Source: Ascidia mentula
Taxonomy: Eukaryota > Chordata > Ascidiacea > Phlebobranchia > Ascidiidae
Direction of reading: 5' to 3'
NCBI GenBank assembly: GCA_947561715.1
Contig: OX387203.1
Span: 11,904,001-11,968,000 of the forward strand
Length of the DNA stretch: 64,000 nt
Shown here: in pieces, positions 1 through 11,981 of the stretch
Position numbering within the stretch: position 1 is the stretch's first letter
Layout: each line of letters begins with the position of its first letter
The notes under the pieces: generated by a model
Database searches by the model: none
What the model was told of the DNA's origin: nothing
What the model saw: the letters and a program-made list of their open reading frames with translations, nothing else
Made by a program: the position numbers and the translations under genes

Positions 1-2290
1 AACAATATCTAAATTGTAGTTATGTTTTAAATCCGTTTAGTTTTTACTACAGCATGAGATTTACAACAACAAAAAACTGAAGTAGCAAGTTTAAGAGTAA
101 ACCAACTTACCGTTTCTTGTTTCAATTCGTTGATTTTGTTTACTTGAACTTCGCAAGGAATATTAGAGTTGCATGCCATCATGTTGGTCTTCATCACGCT
201 ATGCAGCTACCACTACCATGTACTTGCTTGCTGGGAGCTTATTTTTTCGCCTATGCTTTTTTCGCTGGTGGTTGTTCTTTCGTTGTACTATTACAAAGCG
301 GCGCATAACTCTTCCCCTACTCTCTTTTTAACTGGTTCTTTTACGAAGCTGCATGATAGTCCAGCTCGAAATGTATTGTGCGGTGCTTCGGCTGGACCAA
401 ATAAACATAAATAAAACAGCGCGTGCTTTTACTATAACCCCACAAACCAATCTGAAAAGTCTGAAAAGCTGCGTGAAAAGCTCCAAAGTGCCCACTCTCG
501 CTCCGGAGACGGAAAAGAACAACTAGCAATTTTCCCGCAGCGCCGCGTCAAGACTAGCACAGCGTGTGCTCTGACTTTCATCGTTAAACAATACGCAGTG
601 TGCACTCTACTTTTTTACGTCCGTTTGTAATATCAAGTTTGGTTCGCATGTCGCTGTGATGTTAATTAGAACGCATGCACCTAAAGCTAATTACAACGCA
701 TGCACCTAACGCTAATTACAACGCATCCACCTTCCCTCTTGTTCGCTTGCGAGCTTTCTTTTTCACCTACCCTGTTTTCGCTGGGGAATTTTTCTTTCGT
801 TGTCTTATTGCAAAGCTAATTACAACGCTTCCACCTACCCTGTTATACGCTTGGGAGTTTCTTTTTTTTAACTCCCCTCTTTTCGCTGGGAACTTTCTTT
901 CCATTATTTAAAAATAAATAATATTATCGCACATTTTTTACCAGTCAATCACTTATTAATGCGAACAAACCTATATCAGCGATACGCCGCCCCCGTGTAC
1001 CAATTACCCAGCTCCAAATGCATTGTGCGGTGCTTCGGATGGAAATAAATCAATCAGAAGCCTGCATGAAAAGGTGTATGAAATGCTCCCAGGCAAATCG
1101 AAAGAGCCAAACATCCGTGTCCACGCCCGCTCCAGGTTATAGAGAAGAGAACAATTAACACTTTTCCCTTTCATACCATCGTACTGCACTCGAGATTAGC
1201 AATCGGCCAAATGTATCAGCATGTAATGCTCGGTTTAACTTAGTTATACATATCATCCTTATAAAGTGATTGTACTTTTTTGGTATGTGATCGTTTTGAT
1301 CAGAGTCGGCTTCAACTTTCAACGTTGTAAACTGATCGTCCAGCTCGAAAACACAGTGTGAACTCTGTTGAACGTCCAATCAATTTGATTGGAATACCAA
1401 GTTTGAATCGCTCGAGTGATTTTTATGACCTGCGTCAGCCAAATTAACAATCACACTCAGCGACAGATCATAAACAAACAACCATCGGCGTTCTGACTTA
1501 AAATCACTGTGATCAAGCAAAAGCACAAGATATCTTAAAAATAAAGGTGTGTTTTGACACGGAGTAATTTGATATTGTAATTGTTGCAGGTGAAATGCTT
1601 CTGCTGTGGTCGTGGGCTTTTTAATGCGATCTCTAATATGGAATGGCTAGAACCCAGTTTGAAAGCTTCTTTACCGCTTTGACTCAAGTTTAAACGGTTG
1701 CTATCCATGTTTGTCGGTCAGGAAAATGTTATTCCGTCTTGGCCCTATGTCAATCGAACACATCCATATTCGACACGTCAGCTATACACTTTTGTTTAAT
1801 AAATAAACTCTTTTTCAGTTCTGGAAACCAGCGTGGGCAACAACGCAGTTTTCACAACAATAGATTTCGCAGTGGGAAATTAAAGCAAGCGTAACACTCT
1901 AATTGTTCGAAGTGTGAACTTGTGTTGACCTGGACGTGATTGAGAGAACAACCAACAATGCCCCTCCCGCTCACAGGGTCGTACAATAGCAGATTACTCG
2001 ACTCAACGCTCTGATCTCGCACTTGGCTCAACTTGGCCTCATCCTCTTTCAGCCTCATCCTCTTTCATCCTCATCCTCTTTCAGCCTGATCCTCTTTCAA
2101 CCTCATCCTCTTTCATCCTTATCCTCTTTCATCCTCATCCTCTTTCATCCTCTAATTAATCATTGAGCAAGTGGTGTGATAAACACTACTGTTACGCTTT
2201 AGTGATTACATGTGTTGACAGACAGAAGTGACGAATCAATGAACACAACACATTTCAGAAATTTTGAGGCTTAAAAACGTTCTTGGTTTG
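1..2290. repeat. Gene-free repeat region with diverged direct duplication
   Basis: No supportable gene lies here. A stretch at about 225-560 recurs, diverged, at about 740-1195. Both copies carry a segment with 'ttcgctgg' followed by 'tttctttcgttgt', and then a segment containing 'attgtgcggtgcttcgg' (near 377 and 1022) followed by matching A-rich and GC-rich blocks. Inside the second copy, 664-730 holds three short units containing 'ctaattacaacgcat'. The open frames here are short, lack homology that I recognise and sit inside the repeats. Seen directly; element family unknown. Confidence 0.55.
2037..2151. repeat. 15-bp minisatellite
   Basis: A pyrimidine-rich tandem repeat of about seven to eight units with consensus close to 'ctcatcctctttcag', varying at the last two or three bases (cag, cat, caa). 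All pyrimidines are on the plus strand, so it is strongly strand-asymmetric. It lies in a gene-free region. Confidence 0.85.
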
Positions 2291-2297
2291 ATTGTGT

Positions 2298-2596
2298 TCA
2301 CACGCTTCGCAGCCAAGGCATTGCAGCCAAGCTGGATCAGCCACTTTTCCTGACAAGTCGGAGCGAGATCTGAAAAATCAAGCTACCGGTCAGGTTTGAA
2401 CTCACGACCCTGGGCTAACCAGGCCCAACGCTCCACCAACTGAGCTACAGGAGCTCAGTGGCTTCACGGGGTATATTGTGGCCAAGGTACACTGGTGCGC
2501 AAGCGCACAACTTGTCAGGCGACATTCACATGCGTAGAGGATCTCCACCACCGTAATCAGACAACGTAGATGTAATGCATAGCGAAAGCATGGCAT
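2298..2596 (-). repeat. tRNA-derived SINE, minus orientation
   Basis: On the minus strand this contains a tRNA-like head (A-box-like 'tagctcagttggtggagcg', B-box-like 'gtgagttcaaacctg') followed by a tail with 'cttgatttttcagatctcgc', and preceded by a body segment containing 'gcgcttgcgcaccagtg'. The same head, tail and body recur at 11396, 16385, 19690, 20060 and 31085, which identifies a repeat family rather than a tRNA gene. Confidence 0.85.
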
Positions 2597-2599
2597 TAC

Positions 2600-3190
2600 T
2601 TCTGGTTTGATTGTGAGTTTTACAATCTTTAGTTCGTTTGCAAAAGATTTACTGAAGTTAAAAAATGAAGTCTAAATATTTCGGACTGCAGGAGAAAACG
2701 AAATTCTCAATCGTATTTGCAGCTGTAGGCTATTTGTTTTCCTGGTTACATTTGCTGTTTCTTGGTCTTATCAACTGAACAGATGTGTAAATAGGTTCGT
2801 GCATTTTCTCAATTCCTTGTTGCAATTTTACTTCATGCTAAAACTAACTGTCAATATATCGATTTTAGGTCGGAATTTAGGTCTGCTTTTGTGTTTTAAA
2901 AAAAATTAAGATTTCCATTATTTGCAGAACTCGGCCACAGACGGAAGATATACGACGGCCGTAGATCAGCTTTTAGTTGGTAAGCACGGTTTCGAATAAC
3001 ATCCATCCAATTATTGGCATTTGCCTATTTATTTTGCCATTACTTGACATTAGCTTGAGCAAACCTCACTATGCATTTTTTTGTATACGATCGCAGGCCA
3101 AACGGCCAAACATAGGAAACAAAAGTCAAGAATGGTTACGGGCGAAAGTACTTTTCCATCATTACGATTTAACACATTAGTTTGCGTTCA
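2600..3190. other. Gene-free spacer
   Basis: AT-rich sequence between the SINE and the Penelope-like remnant. I see no recognisable coding sequence, RNA gene or clear repeat structure on either strand. Confidence 0.5.
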
Positions 3191-3199
3191 ACCCTCTAA

Positions 3200-3860
3200 G
3201 TGTGTGGATCTGCAATATGTGTAATCGTTCTCTTATGACTTTTTGATGTTTCGATTAGCGTGAGGTGTATTGTAAGTAGCGGTTAGTGTTTGTGGGCTTG
3301 TAAAAAATGGAGGTGGTAAGTTTCCCGTCTGGTTTTGCAGTGACGTTACGTCCACGAATAATAAACTATGGTCATGTTGTGTTTCTCGGGTAAACTTGGT
3401 AGAAGGTTCGACAAAGTTTATGTGATAATGAAACCCTGCGACCTCGTCTTTCGCTATGACGACGTAGGTGTCATCGACATAGCGGAGTCAAAGTCGCGGG
3501 GGTGCTTTGAAAGAAGTAAGAGCGGTTTGCTCAATCTGATCCATTGTAATGTTGGCCAGGACCGGTGAAATGGGAGAGCACATGGGGGTGCTAAAAATTT
3601 GTTGGTAAATGTCGTGTTTATATGTGAAAACAGTCGAGTCTAAACACAACTGTAATGCCTCTTTGATGTGTGGTAACTTAAGATTGGTACATTCGTGCAG
3701 TGTTGTGTCTTGTGGTAGTTTGTCCAAGGAAATTTGGGCGCAAGATCTGTCGGAATTGACGTTAACAGACTAACGACATGGAACGATACTTGATACTCAT
3801 GCGGAAGTAATTTATATTCAGAAATAATCTTAACAAACTCACTGGATTTGTTTACAGTAA
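3200..3860 (-). pseudogene. Penelope-like element reverse transcriptase, broken
   Basis: Read on the minus strand, three frames in succession encode reverse-transcriptase motifs of the Penelope-like (PLE) family. First comes 'VVSLLTSIPTDLA' (about 3740-3775). Next is 'YQQIFSTPMCSPISPVLANI' (about 3545-3605), where the family usually has a GSP-type motif; the Gly is replaced by Cys here. Then comes the catalytic 'RYVDDTYVVIAKDEV' (about 3435-3475) and a trailing 'FYKPTNTNRYLQYTSR'. Moving between these blocks requires at least three frameshifts, near 3725, 3490 and 3310. The GIY-YIG endonuclease that most PLEs carry downstream was not found, so this is a 5'- and 3'-truncated fossil. Frames and motifs are seen directly; assignment to PLE rather than another retroelement rests on the motif order. 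Confidence 0.75.
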
Positions 3861-4640
3861 AGTCAGTCTAAAAAACTAAAGGCAACAAAATTTGGCTGAT
3901 GAATTTTGATAGCTGGTAGGTTGGCGAGTTAACAAAAGAAACAATCAGGGAGCACCCCGTCGCTGCTATGTAGTCTTTGAAACTCCGGTTGGAATACGCA
4001 GTCTTCTGTCCGTAATTTCCACACAAATTTGTTCAGTTTCGTTTCCAGTCAGGTACAAGGTGATTTGGCAAATTTCTTTACTTCGCGCCACCTGGATACG
4101 ATACTTGCCACAGGCGTTAAATATAGGAATACACTACCTCGCCTCTGTCAGCCTGAAAATCAGACTCCTCCGCCACTCAAGATTGGTAGTGGATGGTGAA
4201 TTTGTCTATCGATCGATGATGTTTCAGAGAGGTTTCCAGTGCATTGAGACCATTAGAGACGTAAAGGGGTTAAGAAAATGGCTAGTAGCTAAGAACACTA
4301 TACTTATTTTGTTACTGTTGAGCGATTGGGGTTTGATGGTAATCTTGTTTAACTATAAAGGGGTCAGATATATATGGCAGTGTTACTCTCGGCACACGTT
4401 TCATTAACGTCCATACAGGCCCACAAATTATTCATTCTGTTTATTTCGGTGTATCAAATTTTCACTGTTTTTTTTTAAATTGACAATAATATTTGCTATC
4501 AGGCAATACCCAGACAAGAAGCGCAGATTTTAACCCCGGCCGTAAACAAACAAACCATCGCGAAAATCTGGCTATTGGCATAGTGGCATTTTCGGGGAGA
4601 AATACTGCAGGTAAAGCAGGGCATGTCGGACGAGATGGGA
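3861..4640. other. Gene-free spacer
   Basis: An open frame at 4060-4407 on the plus strand has no domain or homology that I recognise. It lies next to transposon debris and is not called. Nothing else is supported here. Confidence 0.5.
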
Positions 4641-4651
4641 AAATACTTTTA

Positions 4652-4881
4652 CACCGGGTCACAAAGTTTTTTCCAAACTTGATCCACATATAAGCCTATG
4701 TAACATAGAAATCTGTGCAAATATTAACTCTACGATTTCGTGTAGTATTTAAAGTTAAATTTATAAACAAAAATAACAGGTAGTGGCCCTGTTTACACCT
4801 AATCATTAAAATTCGCACAGATTTCTGTTTTACACAGACTTATACGTAGATCAAGTTTGGAAAAAACTTTGTGACCCGGTG
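4652..4881. mobile_element. Foldback MITE with TA target duplication
   Basis: A 230-bp element whose ends are near-perfect inverted copies of each other for about 80 bp, starting 'caccgggtcacaaagttttt' and ending with its complement '...cccggtg'. TA lies on each side (4650-4651 and 4882-4883), as expected for Tc1/mariner-type insertion. The arms differ by only a few transitions. There is no coding capacity, so it must be mobilised in trans. Boundaries seen directly; superfamily inferred from the TA. Confidence 0.75.
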
Positions 4882-5094
4882 TAGTAGTATTTTCTGACGA
4901 GATGGGGGCTGTAACGTTACGGAAAAAATAGGTAGACGTCCAATATCAGAGGAGTGGACAAAATCGGTTGCCTAAACACGTAACAGGTGCGGCAAACAGA
5001 TACATACTTTCATCCAGGAAGGGGTTAACTTAGATTAAATCATTTACCCTGATCATTTACACTGCGTACATGATAGGTTGCTATGGTAAACATA

Positions 5095-5960
5095 TAGTAT
5101 ATTCGCTATATTGCTGCTTGCACTATGTCCACGATAGGTAACTTTGTCAAACGTTACAGTGCATTCACGTTAGCTTGCACTGTGTCCACGATAGGTAACT
5201 TTGTTAAACATTGAAGGTTTTTAGAAACTACTCTACTGTGGACGCAGTGCAATGTATGGCGTTTAACAAAGCGACCTATCGTGGACATAGTCCAATTAAG
5301 GTATATAGCGTAACAACTCTGATGTTTAACAAAGCTAGAAGCAGTTCAATTAAAGTTATTCTCAATGTGTCTAAAGAAATAAATTCAACACAAAAACTAT
5401 CGTCCAGACCCCCAGTTTGTTTTACACAGCATACTTAACGAAGCTCAATCGCAACTAAAATGCGAGCATGCCGTACAGATTGTGAAACAATGGACGTGAT
5501 GTAGGCCTACATGCTGCATTTTTGTCTGACGTTTAACAAGGCTACCTATTGTGGACAGAGTGCAAGGTGTAGCGATTCAACTCCAACGTGTAAATAAGTT
5601 ACCTATCGTGGACATAGTGCAAGGTATAAAGCGACAATCTCTAACGTTTAACAAAGTTACCTATTGTGGACACATTACAATGTAGGGATGCACCGGAAGT
5701 TCGGTTTGCCGAATTTATTCGGCCGATACTATGGTTTTTATAATTATTCTGTTTCGACCGAATATTTTTGTAAAATTTTGCCGAAACCGAAACTTTTTTT
5801 ACTGCGTGTAACTCTAATATGCAAAGTTTAGTGCAGATTGGAATTATGTTCAAACTGTACGAATGTGTTCGTTTTATTTGTTTTTTGTCACCGGTTTATT
5901 CGGTAACTTTTGCCGATAAAAAAATTCGGTTTCGGTGCATCAACGTCCAACAAAGCTACC
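5095..5960. repeat. Minisatellite-like array with orientation switch and nested MITE
   Basis: Repeated units contain 'acctatcgtggacatagtgc' with a flanking 'gtttaacaaag'. Units at about 5120-5215 are in reverse orientation ('gtccacgataggtaacttt'); units from about 5265 to 5985 are forward. A separate element at about 5696-5942 interrupts the array. It begins 'ggatgcaccgg' and ends 'cggtgcatc', with 'ttcggtttgccgaat' and 'attcggtttcgg' inside its ends, so it has terminal inverted repeats and looks hAT-like. The units are direct observations; the family of the nested element is inferred. Confidence 0.7.
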
Positions 5961-5999
5961 TATCGTGGACACAGTGTAAGGTATAGCGAGTATACTCTA

Positions 6000-6860
6000 A
6001 CGTACAGGCTAAATGGTTTAATTTGTATTAAACCTTCTGTGGATGAAATTATGTTCCTTCTACACCAATTTAAAAAAAAATTATATGTCCCGGAACATTA
6101 TTAAATTTGCACTTGTATTCAGCGCCATAAATACGCAAATGCTCGCTGTCTATACGCTTTGACGAACAATGCGCATGCATGCTGGGATTCACACAGCGTG
6201 ACCGCAGTCGAACCCATTTCGTTGCGATATACTTTATAGGTGTTCAAAAAGCGCTATGGTTATGTGATCTACATGTTCTAAGCCTATTCTGCACCAATTT
6301 TTAAAAATTTCTATGGTCCGAAAAATTATTAAATTGGCACTTGTATAGGCTACAGCGCCATAAATTCGTGAATGCTGGGATTCACACAGCGTGACCACAG
6401 TCAAACCCATTTCGTTGCAATATACTTTATAGGTGTTCAAAAAACGCTATGGTAAATTAATCTGCATGTTTTAAGCCTATTCTACACAAATTTTTAAAGA
6501 ATTCTATGTGCCGGAACATTATCAAATTGGCACTTGTATTCAGCGCCATAAATACGCAAATGCTCGCTGTCAATACGCTTTGACGAACAATGTGCATGCA
6601 TGCTGGGATTCACACAGCGTGACCGCAGTCAAACTCATTTCGTTGCAATATACTTTATAGGTGTCCAAAAAACGCTATGGTAAATTAATCTACATGTTCT
6701 AAGCCTATTCTACACAAATTTTTAAAGAATTCTATGTCCCGGAACATTATCAAATTGGCACTTGTATGCAGTGCCATAAATACGCGAATGCTGAGATTCA
6801 CACAGCGTGACCAAATTCAAACCCATTTCGTTGCGATATACCTTATAGGTGTTCAAAAAT
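6000..6860. repeat. Tandem array of about 190-235 bp units
   Basis: Roughly four head-to-tail copies. Each contains 'agcgccataaat', then 'gggattcacacagcgtgacc', then 'atttcgttgc' and 'atactttataggtgt', then 'cggaacattat'. Copies beginning near 6119 and 6540 keep an extra block with 'cgctttgacgaacaatg' which those near 6355 and 6772 lack, explaining the two unit lengths. It ends about 250 bp before THOC6. No coding potential is evident. Confidence 0.8.
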
Positions 6861-7105
6861 TGCAATTATAAAGCACAGATATTGTTTTGCAAATATTGGA
6901 GACCTTGCTGATTGAAATGTTTGTTATTACAACGCATTTTTGGTTCTTGTCATGAGTTAATGCATAACTTGTGTTTTATTTTTTTCACGCATGAGTGAAC
7001 ACGGCTTCAAACAATTGTGAAATAATATCGGTCTTAACCAATTTCCATTTCGCCGAAGACAGGGATTTTAGTCAAACCACAAACCAGTCAAACCAATGAT
7101 TAGAA

Positions 7106-8674
7106 ATGAACACACGGTACAACCTTCATTGCACCATTTACAGTTCAGCAATTTCCTCTTGTGGCCAGTTTATTGCACTTGGCAACAACTTTGGTGAAAT
7201 CACGATTGTGGAGTTTGCCAGTAAATTTTCAAGCAAAACTCATTCAAAGTTCAGAACTCTGAATAAGTTCAATGCTCATGATGGACCAGTGTATGCTTTG
7301 TTGACAGTAGACAAGTGGTTGATTAGTGCCGGATCATTTCCAGTCGTAATTTGGAATTGGGAAAATCTAGTTGGCTCAGAACCAAAACCACTTCACAAAT
7401 TTGATGATGACTGTTTGCCAAATAATGCCAATGCAACGTCTTTGTGTTACGATGATAAAACACAGTTGCTGTTTGTTGCTGGAGAAGACGCTTCTGTATG
7501 CATTTTAGATCTCAATAAATTATCTTATTGTGGGAGTTTAAATGGACACACGCAATGCATCCATGACATTACCTTACTGTCACGATCACTGGCAACTGCA
7601 TCAGAAGATGGGAAAGTTAAGGTAATACCAGAGTTAAGTTTATATTTCTAAAACAATAAACACTGCAAATTTACTAGTCTATTATATTCAAGGCATAGCA
7701 TGACCTATTTCTTTAGGTGTGGGATTCATGTAATTATCAGTGTATACAAACCATCGAACCATCAAGTTGCAAAGAATTGAAGCGTCCTACTTTCGGTAAA
7801 TGGGTTGGATCCATTGCTTCAGATTCAACTTGTGAATGGATTGTTATTGGTGGGGGCCCCATGCCTTCTTTATGGCATTTAAGATCTACTAGTCTGGCAA
7901 CACCTTTGCAGGTTAGAATAAATTTTAATGCTAAATGTGAAGTATTCATGTTGCAGTGCAACAGTATTTTTCTATATGTGCCAACAAAATTTTGTTTGAT
8001 TACCTTGTGCTTATTGATGTGTGTCTGCCAAAACCAATTTAAGAGATAGCTACTACCAACACTTGGCACCGAAATGTTGATTTTCTTCTGTAACTGACAT
8101 AATGGGTCGACTGCAAAGTAAAGTGGAATAGTTTTTGTTTGGCTAGTTACCCAGCAAGACCATGACCAGTGTGACCAGTCACCAGCTGTACTCATTAGAC
8201 CTGATAGACCGAAACACATTTTTTTTTGCTTGAAGAAATTTTTGGGTCGGCGCTTAGTGTATATAATGTGCTATTAGGTTTGGAAAGTTGCTAAACTATG
8301 TAAAATTGTGATTATACATTGGTGTATGTACATTATGCATGTTTATTTCTTAATAAATACCCTTTTTTTATCAAACAACATTAATCGTATCAAAAACAAC
8401 AATGTTCTAGTGTGCCCAAGGATCGGAAAGTTTTGTTCCTCATTCATTGGAATTTTTTGGAAATGAAATCATCGGTGGTGGAAACGATTCCACTCTTTAT
8501 CGATGGACTTCACATGGAAAAATGAGGGCTGCAGTTCCCTGTACAATTCCGAACATATTTAGCATTAATTTTTTGAATAAGTCTTCACTGCCAGCGGTTA
8601 TAACTGGTACAAGCCACAAGGTCCAGTTATTTACAAATCTTGGATATGAGGGCCCATGTATTTCCATTTCTTGA
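7106..8674 (+). CDS. THOC6: THO complex subunit 6 (WD40 protein)
   Basis: THOC6 is a WD40 subunit of the THO/TREX complex, which couples nuclear transcription to mRNA export. Three exons (7106-7621, 7717-7911, 8411-8674) join in phase 0 with GT-AG borders and give 323 residues, close to the roughly 340 of the human protein. Family-specific stretches are visible: 'SSCGQFIALGNNFGEI' near the N-terminus, 'FNAHDGPVYALLTVD', 'GHTQCIHDI', 'WVGSIASDSTCEWIVIGGGP' followed by 'LWHLRS', and the end 'VQLFTNLGYEGPCISIS', which parallels the vertebrate terminus. The start is the first ATG in frame after an AG-containing 5' leader. It is followed downstream by RACK1 on the same strand, about 3.3 kb away, too far to be an operon partner. 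The product is confidently assigned; exon ends are inferred from phase and splice consensus. Confidence 0.92.
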
Positions 8675-9688
8675 GAATTGTTTTTGTATTAAATTAAACA
8701 ATTTATTGAAAAGAAAAAAGCTTGTTCTATGTAACTTTTTGCATGAAGAGTGTGATAACACCATGTTTGAATTGTAATGCTGCTTCAAATTGTACTTTAC
8801 GACATGTAAAGCAGGAATTGGGCAAAATTATTAACATAAAAAGATTATTGGTTTATGTATTACAAGATGTTTGTTTTTTTGTACTTGCTTTTACAGACAA
8901 AACTACCACAACACACACCATGTGACAAACTTTTAGACCCATGTCATTTGCTGTGTTTGTAGACTGCCTCCTATTTCTGCAAAAGTCCACTGTTTTTGCT
9001 GCTTCCTTAACAAAAATTTAGACATCATTCTTGAATTACCGACGAACATGGCTTAAAACGAGTCCATTTCTTGAAGAACATGACGCACCGAGGGAAAAAA
9101 TCTAACACAGTTGTTTTGACCATCTACGCTATACCGAAACTTTGTGAATTGTATTCCGCTTTTTACGCACAATCCATTTTGTTAGAAAGCAATACGTGCT
9201 TCGTTTGTTTTTATTCGTAAATTTGTGCGATAAAAAGCGGCTATTACTCAAAACGGACAAAAAACAGAGTTTTGCTGCGATGTCCTGTATGGTTAACGTA
9301 AACACCAGGAAATTGTATCTGATATACTGCTTCCATTCACTGGTCGAACAAGTCCCGATAACAATTTTCTTACAATGACAAGCTTGGAATAAAAATGTGT
9401 TGATAAATAGTCTTCGATTTTAATCCGGCGTGTTAAACGTTCACGAGCATTACACCAAGTTAATGCCGAAAGGTAACAAATACCAAAACAATAAATAATG
9501 TGAGAAAGGAAAAAATTTGGAACATTGATACAAGTAGAGATTGTTACAAGATCGGGAGTTTGAAGAAAAGTGTATTGTAAAGATTGTGTTGTAGAAGCAA
9601 GAAGTATCCCTGTTCCTATGGATGGCGAGCATAAAGTTTATAGATTGTTTAAAGGATTGAATCAGGAATTTTGTTCAGTGGGCTGGGG
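8675..9688. other. Gene-free spacer after THOC6
   Basis: AT-rich 3' flank of THOC6. Short open frames at 8722-8925 and 9196-9378 have no recognisable family and no splice-supported extension. No RNA gene or clear repeat was seen. Confidence 0.5.
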
Positions 9689-10590
9689 TCATGGCGGATT
9701 CTGCTGCGGGTTTTCTAGATGATATGGGATCGACAAGTGTTCAGAGGGGCTGTAAGGATTGTGGCGTGTGTCAGGCTGTGAGAGTTTGGTAAAGTCGAAG
9801 TGTGCAAGGGTGTCATAGGTGGTCATGTTAAATAGTACGTTAAGGGTGTTTTTAACGAGGGTTAATAATGGGGTATGTGCAAAAAGTAACCACGAGGGTC
9901 GTCCTGATCCTAAGAGAGGACTGTTGGCATTTAAGAGAATTCCATGTGTGAGACGGTAGTTGAAGGTTTTGAGGTAATTGGAAAAGACAGGGTTGTGAAT
10001 TTGGGTCCAGCAGTCAATAAAGTTGAAGGATTTCTGGGTGAAGTTTGTTAATCTGACGTAGAGGGGTTTTGATTTGAGGGAAAGCAAGTTCAGGGGTGTT
10101 GTGGGCGTGTCCTGTAGGCGGTGCTCGTACTATTATTTTGAACGTGAGATATCTGGGAATTGGAGGAAGAGTAAAAAGTGGAAAGGTAGTTAGTAAAAAA
10201 AGGGAAAAGCGTTTATGTTTTAATTGGAGAGGGAGAGAGCCATGAGAAAGAAATAGAGTCAAAGGCTTTTAGAACGCCAAGAGAAACGAAACAAATCTAA
10301 TTTAAGGAGACATGATGGTAATCAAAAAAGGCCACGCCAAAGGAATGTAGATCTGATCTGGAATTTCCGGGTATTGCTATAGTTGGTTGGGTGAGAGTAT
10401 AAAGGGAATGAAGGGTTTGATGCGAAGGTTGAGGATTTTATGAAGGATTTTCGGTGTTAAGAAGGGAAATAGGGCGGTATTACTTAAAAGTGTCAGGTCA
10501 TTTGATTAGTGTGAGATGGACAAGGTTAAATTGTACTGATGTTTATACAAGGGTAATGATGTGCTTGGATGATATCGGCCCCGATTAGGA
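9689..10590 (-). pseudogene. Decayed non-LTR retrotransposon (LINE) 3' part
   Basis: Two overlapping minus-strand frames (9689-10087 and 10014-10262) can be joined by one frameshift near 10080. The joined reading shows 'FNFIDCWTQIHNP' and 'FNYRLTHGILLNAN', the helix-rich region following the reverse transcriptase in L1/Tx1-type LINEs, where 'W..I..P......RTAHG.LPT' is usual. Upstream on the same strand, to about 10590, further frames are broken by stops. No intact RT core, endonuclease or poly-A tail is visible. The superfamily is a tentative inference; decay is clear. Confidence 0.4.
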
Positions 10591-11395
10591 CCCAAATTTT
10601 TTTAAGTGGAGATCGACTAAAATTTGTTTTTTATTTATTTGTTTAGTATAGTAACCGAACTTTAGTACATCCTATACTGACATCCTATACTGCTGTACAC
10701 AAACAAAGAAAATATCAAAAATCATAAAGAAAAACGACTAAAATAGGGAACAATCCACTGAACAACTATTTTGTGCAGGCATTCACTTTATTAATATGTT
10801 TATTATTAGTTTTTGATCTTCCATAGCCCACAAAATTTCGGCACGAATGGGTTTTAAACGAAATGTACCTTGAGCTAATTATGCTTTCAACGCAGACATT
10901 ATACCTTCTGCAAAATACGAGAACAGGCAAAAAAAGTAGTAAGCGAGTGTAAACATGCTGGGCTAGGGGTGGTCAAGGTTTTGCTCAGCAATCACTTCGC
11001 ATAGCGTTATTTGGCAAATTCCAGGATATGCGGCAAGGACTATACTTATATTTAGCTGTACAGTAGCCTAATTAAATCGCGGTGGAAACAACGAAAATAT
11101 TTTCAAAAACATTTAGCGTTGCGCGCATTCAACTTTGCTTTACTGTTTGCTAACGAAATGCGACGTCTTTGCGTTTCCACAACATCATAAAAAAGGGAAC
11201 ATTAATTTACACACATATATGCATCAGAACCGTCTGTGTTCTGTCTGTAGGTCAAAGTGAATAAGCAAAGCAAACGTTATGTATTCAGAAATAGTACAGA
11301 CATTTCTTTATTCAACCGAATCCGATTATTAAAACCGAATCCCACCCGCATTGTACTTCAACACAAATTAAATAACAGCGCTTCGAATCGTCCCA
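10591..11395. other. Gene-free spacer
   Basis: AT-rich sequence between the LINE remnant and a partial SINE. I see nothing coding on either strand and no defined repeat. Confidence 0.5.
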
Positions 11396-11500
11396 ACCCA
11401 GGCATTGCAGTTCACTTCATCGTGAAGTCGCAGCGAGATTTGAAAAAAACAAGCTCCCGTTGAGGTTTGAACTCTCGACCCTTGGCCAACCAGAAGTTTT
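11396..11500 (-). repeat. Partial tRNA-derived SINE, minus orientation
   Basis: This matches the tail and B-box end of the SINE family seen at 2298, 16385, 19690 and 20060: on the minus strand it reads a B-box-like 'cgagagttcaaacctc' then 'cttgtttttttcaaatctcg'. It is truncated before the D-arm and is more diverged than the other copies. Confidence 0.65.
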
Positions 11501-11981
11501 TCGCGACCATGTGAAAATCCATTGAGTCATCAAATATTCGGATTCAGTAACAACATAACAAAAAATCCGTATGTTAAAAAATTATAACGTCATTCAGCAA
11601 ACGAAAGAAAAGAAAATATCATGAACAACATGTTTGTAGAAAGTATTTTTAAAAACATTTTACTAACTTTAACTTGTGACGTTTTTATTCTCGATAGGAC
11701 ATGTATGGACAAAATAAAAAATGCGAACCTTGACTATCGTCTCGTAAAAATAACACGAATTTAGACACATACAAATTTTAAGTGTTTTATTTCAGTTTTA
11801 CATTTGGGTAACAAGATTGCCACGAAAAGTGAAGGGAAACACTGTGAGCGTGTGGAGCTATGGCCTAAAACCTCGCTGTAACGAAAACGATCTTTTTCGG
11901 AGTTACATGGAGGACAGTGGGGTGGTGCTGTTTTGCTGGTACATATCAGAATAAATCGGGCGTTATATCCCGTAACTCAAA

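Noticed and set aside
4060..4407. Plus-strand open frame of 115 codons next to the Penelope-like remnant
   Set aside because: No family resemblance, and the antisense strand carries transposon debris nearby.
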